This document shows, in pieces, positions 59,025-64,000 of a stretch of DNA of 64,000 nt. Each line of letters starts with the position of its first letter. The first letter of the stretch is position 1. The position numbers were made by a program, and so were the translations under genes. Under the pieces are notes generated by a model. The model did no database searches. It was not told the origin of the DNA and saw nothing but the letters and a program-made list of their open reading frames with translations. Origin of the DNA: Exiguobacterium sp. s48 (GTDB taxonomy: Bacteria; Bacillota; Bacilli; Exiguobacteriales; Exiguobacteriaceae); contig NZ_JACSKC010000001.1 of the NCBI RefSeq assembly GCF_018617395.1, positions 1,674,001 to 1,738,000 of the forward strand, read 5' to 3'.

Positions 59025-59739
59025 AAAACATCGTATATGGGTTGATACTGTTGGCAGGAGCTGAACTGCTATACACATAGCTGTTTCGATGTACTTCGAA
59101 GTGAAGGTGGTTCCCGAACGAGTTGCCGGTATTCCCGACCGTTCCAATTGTTGCTCCCTTTGCTAGCGTCTGTCCTGTGACGACATTGAGACGATCGAGG
59201 TGTGCATATACTGTGATGTATGTTTGTCCGTTCAACTGATGGCTCATCATGACGTGGTTACCGTAAGCCCCATAGTTTCGAGAAACGATGACTTTTCCAT
59301 AAGCGGCTGACACGACCGGTGTTCCTCTTGGAGCAGCCAAGTCGATGCCGTTATGGAACGTATAACCGTACTGCCCGCTCGCCGGACCATACTTTTGTGT
59401 CAACGTCCCTTTTGTCGGGATGATCATTTTCGCAGTCGATGTCGTTGAAAGCGTTGAGACACTGTACTTCTTCACATATGTACTGGATACGTAGCGGGAC
59501 GTCCCGTTGAAGTTGATTTTCGTCCATCCCCCGCTCACGCCGAGATACTTGAACGACTGTCCCAACTTGGCGCTACCGACGATCGCATACGTCGTGCTCG
59601 GGCCCGAACGGACGTTTAAACTGTTGGTCGTCACTTTGACATAATACGTGGTGGCGGCTTCAGCCGGGGTACCGGCGGGAGTGAAGATTCCGACGGTGAG
59701 AAGAACGGCACAGAAGAGAGAAAGCATCTTTCGTTTCAT
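59023..59739 (-). CDS. Secreted M23 endopeptidase with SH3 domain
   Basis: 238 residues: Sec signal peptide (cleavage near AEAA, about residue 29), bacterial SH3 domain (YYVKVTTNSLNVRSGPST, about 32-90) for cell-wall binding, and a complete LytM/M23 domain: FHNGIDLAAP (zinc His and Asp), YAHLDRL, and HLHFEV. A lysostaphin-type peptidoglycan hydrolase. Unlike the M23-like protein at 39820, all metal ligands are present. Monocistronic. Confidence 0.94.
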   Translation of the reverse strand: MKRKMLSLFCAVLLTVGIFTPAGTPAEAATTYYVKVTTNSLNVRSGPSTTYAIVGSAKLGQSFKYLGVSGGWTKINFNGTSRYVSSTYVKKYSVSTLSTTSTAKMIIPTKGTLTQKYGPASGQYGYTFHNGIDLAAPRGTPVVSAAYGKVIVSRNYGAYGNHVMMSHQLNGQTYITVYAHLDRLNVVTGQTLAKGATIGTVGNTGNSFGNHLHFEVHRNSYVYSSSAPANSINPYTMF

Positions 59740-59903
59740 AATGTGGTAAATCCTTTCAATTATGTATTTAAATTTTTATATTTTATATTATCTAACTGAA
59801 AAAATTTTACCACCAAAATGAACCGACAAATATGTCATTTATATTTCAAATAAAGGAAAACAAATTCTAACTTACTTTCTTTATTTTTCCTTTCGAATGG
59901 ATT

Positions 59904-59934
59904 AAAAAATACACAGCCCCATTCGACTGTGTAT
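59904..59934 (-). terminator. Terminator of the DUF305 gene
   Basis: 8-bp perfect stem (59909-59916 with 59927-59934), 10-base loop, T-run on the minus strand. Confidence 0.88.
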
Positions 59935-59939
59935 GTCTA

Positions 59940-60404
59940 TTATTCTTGATTTTCTTCTTCCTCTTCTAAATCTTTGATCAGTTGCTTCATTTCTTCGATT
60001 TCGCGACGTTGCGCTTCAATGATTCCTTCAGCCAGTTCTTTGACGCGCGGATCTTCAATTTCAGCTCGCTCACTCGTCAAGATCGCAATCGAGTGGTGCG
60101 GAATCATCGCCTTCATCCAACTGACGTCATCGACAGTCGTTTGACTCCGTACAAGCCACAGGGAGACACTGAAGACGAGGGCGCTGACCGCTATAATGAT
60201 AAAATTGAAGGCTTTATTCTTGTACATCCCCCACATGAAGAGCAACATGACGATTGCCATGACCGATCCCATGATGAGTGCCATATACAACCTCGTTTGA
60301 CTAAAGAAGATATGGTTGATTTGAAAGACGTTCAAATACATGAGCCAATACATAATAAATGTAGAGACCGCAATCATGATGCCGAATTTACCGTATGATT
60401 TCAT
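59940..60404 (-). CDS. DUF305 membrane protein
   Basis: 154 residues: three membrane helices (about 8-26, 37-58, 66-85) followed by a DUF305/ferritin-like helical tail with the PHHSIAILTSERAEIEDPRV motif and an acidic, coiled C-terminus. DUF305 proteins are often plasmid- or copper-resistance associated; no metal gene is beside it. The ATG at 60404 (8 bases after AAAGGA) is preferred over 60413, which directly abuts it. Confidence 0.88.
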   Translation of the reverse strand: MKSYGKFGIMIAVSTFIMYWLMYLNVFQINHIFFSQTRLYMALIMGSVMAIVMLLFMWGMYKNKAFNFIIIAVSALVFSVSLWLVRSQTTVDDVSWMKAMIPHHSIAILTSERAEIEDPRVKELAEGIIEAQRREIEEMKQLIKDLEEEEENQE

Positions 60405-60572
60405 CTCGTTCATCCTTTCTTGTTATGCATGTAGAATTACTTTTACCTACTTGTTCTGCACTCAAACCTGCATATTTTTTAGCCATGGCGTGTTCTGAAT
60501 GTTTTTCACTTCTTTTTCACAATCGTCGGGTAGACTAATGAAATTGAGATTTTGCACGGAAGCAGAACGACA

Positions 60573-60911
60573 ATGCAAGAGGTGACATTGCGTGACGTAT
60601 TGGCATCACTGGATTCTGTGTTATCTTGGTCGTATCTGGACCGTCCTGAAGATATGGCGATTCGCGGCATCGGAACGACACCAGAAAAAATTAAAAAAAT
60701 GTTTTTATATGTATGCAAACGTCCGATTAATGAACGAGGTGTCGATTTAGTGAAGGTGGCCATCCGGAACGGGGCAGTCGCCATTGTCACGGATCGCCCG
60801 ATTGATGCGAGAGTGCCCGTCATTTACTGTTGAGACGTCGCGCGCGCATGTGAACAACTACAGACTCTTTTCGCTACAGAAGGAAATCATGCGAAGCACG
60901 CGGAACGATAA
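60573..60911 (+). pseudogene. Stand-alone MurE N-terminal-like domain, interrupted by in-frame TGA
   Basis: The first 86 codons (TLRDVLASL, IRGIGTTPEKIKKMFLYV, VKVAIRNGAVAIVTDRP, VPVIYC) follow the N-terminal UDP-binding domain of UDP-MurNAc-tripeptide synthetase MurE. TGA at 60831-60833 then interrupts, but the same frame continues with DVARACEQLQTLF for 25 more codons to TAA at 60909, matching the helix that follows VPVIY in MurE. No central ATPase or C-terminal domain exists. Either a decayed gene, a shortened functional one ending at TGA, or read-through. It ends 25 bases before the response regulator. Weak GGAAG ribosome site. Confidence 0.65.
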
Positions 60912-60936
60912 TATATAAAGGAAGGAGGAGTACAAG

Positions 60937-61611
60937 ATGAAGATTCTCATTGTAGACGATGAAGAAAAAATGAGACATTTGATTCGTCTGTTCCTTGAGG
61001 GTGATGGGTACTCTTGCATCGAGGCAAGCGATGCTCGTTCCGCACTCGACAAAATCGAAGAGCGACCGGATCTCGTCCTTTTAGATATTATGATGCCAGA
61101 AGTAGATGGGATCTCACTTTGTCGTCAGTTAAAGACGATGGACCCGGCATTACCTGTCGTCTTGTTGACGGCACGGTCAGACAACGAGACGACCATCCGA
61201 GGATTAGATGCTGGAGCGGATGATTATGTTACGAAACCGTTCGACGGAAACGTCCTCCTCGCCCGTATTCGCGCCGTCTTACGACGGACCCGTGTCGTCA
61301 ATATTCAATACGGTCCGCTTCGATATGATGAAGAGAGCGGACGTATCCTTTATGAGGAACAAGAAATCGTCCTCACGCCGAAAGCGACGGCCATTCTGAA
61401 ACTGTTCCTTCAGCATCCGAATCGACTCTTCAACCGCCTAGATTTATTTGACCTTGTCTGGCCCTACTCTGCAGAATCCGATCCTCGCACGGTTGATGCG
61501 CATATTCGTATGATTCGAGAAAAGTTAGGGGATGCAGGATTTCCGATTGATGATTATTTAAGGACGGTATGGGGACGTGGCTATCGATGGACCGAAGAGC
61601 GTTCCGGATGA
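60937..61611 (+). CDS. OmpR-family response regulator
   Basis: 224 residues: receiver domain with acidic pocket DDEE near 8-11, phospho-acceptor aspartate in LVLLDIMMPE near 47-56, LTAR threonine region and VTKPF lysine; C-terminal winged helix (ILKLFLQHPNRLFNRLDLFDLVW, then VDAHIRMIREKL). Strong GGAGG ribosome site. The stop overlaps the kinase start as ATGA, so the pair is coupled. Confidence 0.96.
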   Translation: MKILIVDDEEKMRHLIRLFLEGDGYSCIEASDARSALDKIEERPDLVLLDIMMPEVDGISLCRQLKTMDPALPVVLLTARSDNETTIRGLDAGADDYVTKPFDGNVLLARIRAVLRRTRVVNIQYGPLRYDEESGRILYEEQEIVLTPKATAILKLFLQHPNRLFNRLDLFDLVWPYSAESDPRTVDAHIRMIREKLGDAGFPIDDYLRTVWGRGYRWTEERSG

Positions 61612-63017
61612 AGCGAAGTCGTAACAGTCTACCATTTCGCATCAGCCTCGTCTTCCTCTTATCTACGTTATTAATTGAAGGCGTATTATTCCTTCTCCTT
61701 TATCACACGTTACTCGGCGAACGCGTTGTAGAAGAAATCAATCGTCTCGAGTCGAGAGCCGAGAGCCATGCGAACGTGTTGGCGATGAACTTTTCAAAAG
61801 AGACGATTGGTCACGTTGCTACGATGGAAAGTGAGACGGACACAAAAGTTGCCATCACTGACCCAGCACATGTTCTTCTTCAAACGTCCCGTTCTTTTCC
61901 ACAGGTACTAGTCGATACCGTCGAAACGAAACGACGTATAGGTCCATTCGATGATACGACTGTTTTAGAGGACGACTGGGAAAACGAGCCGTATTTAAGC
62001 GTTCGTACGCCAATCACAGATGATCTCGATACACGGTATGGGTACGTCTACATGTTTTTACCGACTGAGATCATTCATGGAATCAGTCATCGCCTTCAGT
62101 TGCGATTTCTCTACATCACGGCTATCGCACTCGTGACGACGATCTTGACTTTCATTCTTCTAAGTCGACTCATTTCAAAACCGATTGAGTCATTAAGACG
62201 AGCGACGGAGAACGTTCTCACAAACCCGGACGATTTACAGTTACCGACGAATCGAGTTGATGAAATCGGAGAATTGGCACGTTCAATCGAATCGATGTCT
62301 CTTGAATTATCTCGGCTACGACGCGAGCGGCATCAGTTTCTATCCGATCTCTCACATGAAATCAAGACCCCTCTCACTTATTTGAGAGGGTATGCCGAAA
62401 TCGCTTCGAAAGACAGCACTCCAGAATCACTTCGGCAACAGTCGATTCAAACGATTTTAGATGAGAGCCGCTCGCTCACAGAACTCGTCGAAAATGCATT
62501 TCAATTGGCACAGCTCGATGAAAACACGTTCTTGTTACATCGAGAAGAAGTATCTGTCACGACGTTTTGTGCGGATTTACGACGAATGCTCGATACGATG
62601 TTTCGGATGACGACGATTCGCTTCGATACTCTGCCAAATGTCGGACGACCAGATGTTTCGCTCACATTAGACCGTCATCGAATGCTCCAAGTCTTCCGCT
62701 CCATCGCCCATAATGCGATTGAACATAGTGAGGCTTCACATGTCTCCCTTCGTTCGAACGTCACGGACACTCACCTGATCCTGACCATTACAGACAATGG
62801 GAAAGGCATTCCTGAAGAAGATTTACCGCACATTTTTGACCGTCTATATCGTGTGGAAAAATCACGGTCCCGTCAGACCGGTGGCAGTGGACTCGGACTC
62901 GCGATTGCTGATCAAATCGTCGTGCGCCACGGTGGGACGTTGACGGTATCTTCGGATACATCAGGTACTTCGTTCACCGTCACACTTCCGCTCGACAAAA
63001 AGACGCCTTCCCTTTAA
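61608..63017 (+). CDS. Sensor histidine kinase
   Basis: 469 residues: membrane helix (about 13-33), extracellular sensor of about 130 residues, second helix (about 163-185), HAMP (to about 245), dimerisation helix with the phospho-histidine in LSDLSHEIKTPLTYL, and HATPase with NAIEHS, DNGKGIPEED and GGSGLGLAI. The frame is open from 61569, but the ATG at 61608 overlapping the regulator stop is preferred. Stimulus unknown; neighbours suggest the envelope. Confidence 0.95.
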   Translation: MKRSRNSLPFRISLVFLLSTLLIEGVLFLLLYHTLLGERVVEEINRLESRAESHANVLAMNFSKETIGHVATMESETDTKVAITDPAHVLLQTSRSFPQVLVDTVETKRRIGPFDDTTVLEDDWENEPYLSVRTPITDDLDTRYGYVYMFLPTEIIHGISHRLQLRFLYITAIALVTTILTFILLSRLISKPIESLRRATENVLTNPDDLQLPTNRVDEIGELARSIESMSLELSRLRRERHQFLSDLSHEIKTPLTYLRGYAEIASKDSTPESLRQQSIQTILDESRSLTELVENAFQLAQLDENTFLLHREEVSVTTFCADLRRMLDTMFRMTTIRFDTLPNVGRPDVSLTLDRHRMLQVFRSIAHNAIEHSEASHVSLRSNVTDTHLILTITDNGKGIPEEDLPHIFDRLYRVEKSRSRQTGGSGLGLAIADQIVVRHGGTLTVSSDTSGTSFTVTLPLDKKTPSL

Positions 63018-63032
63018 TGGAAAGGCGTCTTT
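62999..63032. terminator. Bidirectional terminator
   Basis: 11-bp inverted repeat (62999-63009 with 63022-63032) containing the kinase stop codon, flanked by A and T runs. Confidence 0.88.
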
Positions 63033-63034
63033 AC

Positions 63035-63979
63035 TTAGTCGAGCTCCCCTGCGTCAAGACGTGTCTGCCACTCTCCGTCCGTGAACTCATATACACTGTT
63101 ATCCGATGTGACAAGCAACATGTGCTCCTCTTTGATGGCCAATTCGATTGGCACAGCGTCCACTTGAAGCTCTGGAAGGTTGAACGTCTCTGTCGACTCA
63201 TCGTCTAAGTTGAAACGAACCCCTTCGAATGAACCATCTGTCTGTCGAATGTAGGCCAACTGCCCATCGTCCTCCCCGACCGTGACGACTTGTTCCGACT
63301 CGATGAGTGGCTCGAAGGAGTCTCCGGCATCGTTCGAAACGAGGATGCCGGACGGTCCATACAAGAAGACGCGCTCCGCATCCGTCGCATCGGCGACGAT
63401 GCCTGCCACTTGTACTCCCTCGATTCCGTTCACTTGCATCGGTTCAAATGATTTCCCACCATCGATTGAACGATAAAATCCCGGCTCTAGCTCCGAGGTC
63501 GCTTCTTCCAAATAAACGTAGAGTGTACCCGTGGCATAACCGGCTCTCATATAGTGGAAATCTGCCTCGCCTTCTAGCGACCGACTCTCGAGTACTGTCC
63601 CATGATTTTTTCCATGCATAACCCCAAGTGGATTTTTGAAATCTGTCCGACGATCGGGGTGACCGCTCGCATAAAATCCATCCTCGACGACTTCAAACCC
63701 CATATAGTCGTGACGATTCGTCGGAAGTGTATACCAACCGTCTTCTCGATATTCTATCAACCCGTCATGCGTCGCGATGACAGGACGTTCGTCGTCTTGC
63801 CAAAATCCAGCCCCGTGGATATGAGAAACCGTTTCATCGGATCCCACACGCTGCCACTCGTCTTTTGTAGGGGGCGTCACGTTCTCGGATTGACTAGTGT
63901 CCGACGGTACTTCTTCCGTTCCACAAGCCGTTAAAAGCAGTGGAGTCAGGAATAGTGATAGCATCAACATTCGTTTCAT
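63035..63979 (-). CDS. BNR-repeat-like lipoprotein (F510_1955 glycosylhydrolase-like)
   Basis: 314 residues: lipoprotein signal (LTAC lipobox near 16-19), a serine/threonine linker, then a beta-propeller-like domain with Asp-box-type repeats (YRSIDGGKSFEPM near 166-178, LVSNDAGDSFEPL near 216-228) and the VSHIHGAGF motif near 51-59 typical of F510_1955-type proteins. Named as glycosylhydrolases, but without proven activity. Ribosome site GGAGGG. Convergent with the kinase gene. Confidence 0.85.
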   Translation of the reverse strand: MKRMLMLSLFLTPLLLTACGTEEVPSDTSQSENVTPPTKDEWQRVGSDETVSHIHGAGFWQDDERPVIATHDGLIEYREDGWYTLPTNRHDYMGFEVVEDGFYASGHPDRRTDFKNPLGVMHGKNHGTVLESRSLEGEADFHYMRAGYATGTLYVYLEEATSELEPGFYRSIDGGKSFEPMQVNGIEGVQVAGIVADATDAERVFLYGPSGILVSNDAGDSFEPLIESEQVVTVGEDDGQLAYIRQTDGSFEGVRFNLDDESTETFNLPELQVDAVPIELAIKEEHMLLVTSDNSVYEFTDGEWQTRLDAGELD

Positions 63980-64000
63980 CTAAATCCCTCCATCTATAGC

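Noticed and set aside
60831-60833. Selenocysteine insertion at the in-frame TGA of the MurE-like ORF
   Set aside because: Mur ligase domain 1 has no known selenoprotein form, no SECIS-like hairpin was recognised right after the TGA, and no sel genes are in the window.
1-64000. CRISPR arrays, tRNA/rRNA genes, insertion sequences, prophage or defence islands
   Set aside because: No regularly spaced repeats, no transposase or integrase frames, and no RNA gene signatures were found in reading the window; a dedicated search would be needed to exclude very short remnants.

Overview
The window reads as chromosomal DNA of a Gram-positive bacterium of the order Bacillales. Evidence: AGGAGG-type ribosome sites with 6-9 base spacing, lipoprotein signal peptides, CcpA-type cre sites, intrinsic terminators after most operons, a Gram-positive-type Pel cluster without outer-membrane parts, and a c-di-AMP riboswitch. 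Gene content and base composition (about half G+C by eye) fit Exiguobacterium best; the genus is an inference. No rRNA, tRNA, CRISPR array, phage or insertion sequence was seen.

Layout. 1-8212: galactoside catabolic operon on the minus strand (148-aa orphan, lipoprotein, two permeases, GH42 beta-galactosidase, GH36 alpha-galactosidase cut by the window edge) and its ROK repressor. 8526-12465: envelope genes (CpsB-like PHP phosphatase, a GH13-like protein without catalytic residues, LCP ligase, YihY). 12592-14127: a short 6-phosphogluconate dehydrogenase and a flavodoxin-like reductase. 14235-23178: a Pel exopolysaccharide cluster, pelD-E-A(deacetylase)-F-G-galE on the minus strand, with a divergent stand-alone PelA hydrolase preceded by a GEMM-I c-di-GMP riboswitch. 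23302-26249: a YerD-like glutamate synthase homologue, a DUF6075 protein and an RpiR regulator. 26407-28866: an MHYT-PAS-GGDEF-EAL protein. 29004-32834: gluconate operon (second 6PGDH, GntP, gluconokinase). 32956-41201: assorted genes including a diguanylate cyclase, an ArsR regulator with two YdcZ transporters, an M23-like protein lacking metal ligands, and cytidine deaminase. 41380-45310: Fur-controlled siderophore uptake operon. 45455-50904: small metabolic, membrane and chemotaxis genes. 50965-56433: kdp potassium pump operon under a c-di-AMP riboswitch, with kdpF, another 33-aa membrane ORF, and a KdpD lacking its kinase half. 57081-63979: DedA, TerC, a 53-aa membrane protein, a secreted M23 endopeptidase, DUF305, a MurE N-terminal-domain ORF interrupted by TGA, a two-component system and a lipoprotein.

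How it fits together. Two second messengers appear repeatedly. c-di-GMP: one GGDEF enzyme and one GGDEF-EAL protein lie within 13 kb of a Pel cluster whose PelD keeps the c-di-GMP-binding RxxD but has lost the catalytic signature, and whose hydrolase is behind a c-di-GMP riboswitch. c-di-AMP: controls kdp transcription. Sugar operons show the usual double control by a local repressor plus cre sites. The least conventional items are the GH13-derived pseudoenzyme, the TGA-split MurE-like domain, the mini-ORF ahead of kdpF, and the MHYT gene whose only good ribosome site precedes an ATC codon.
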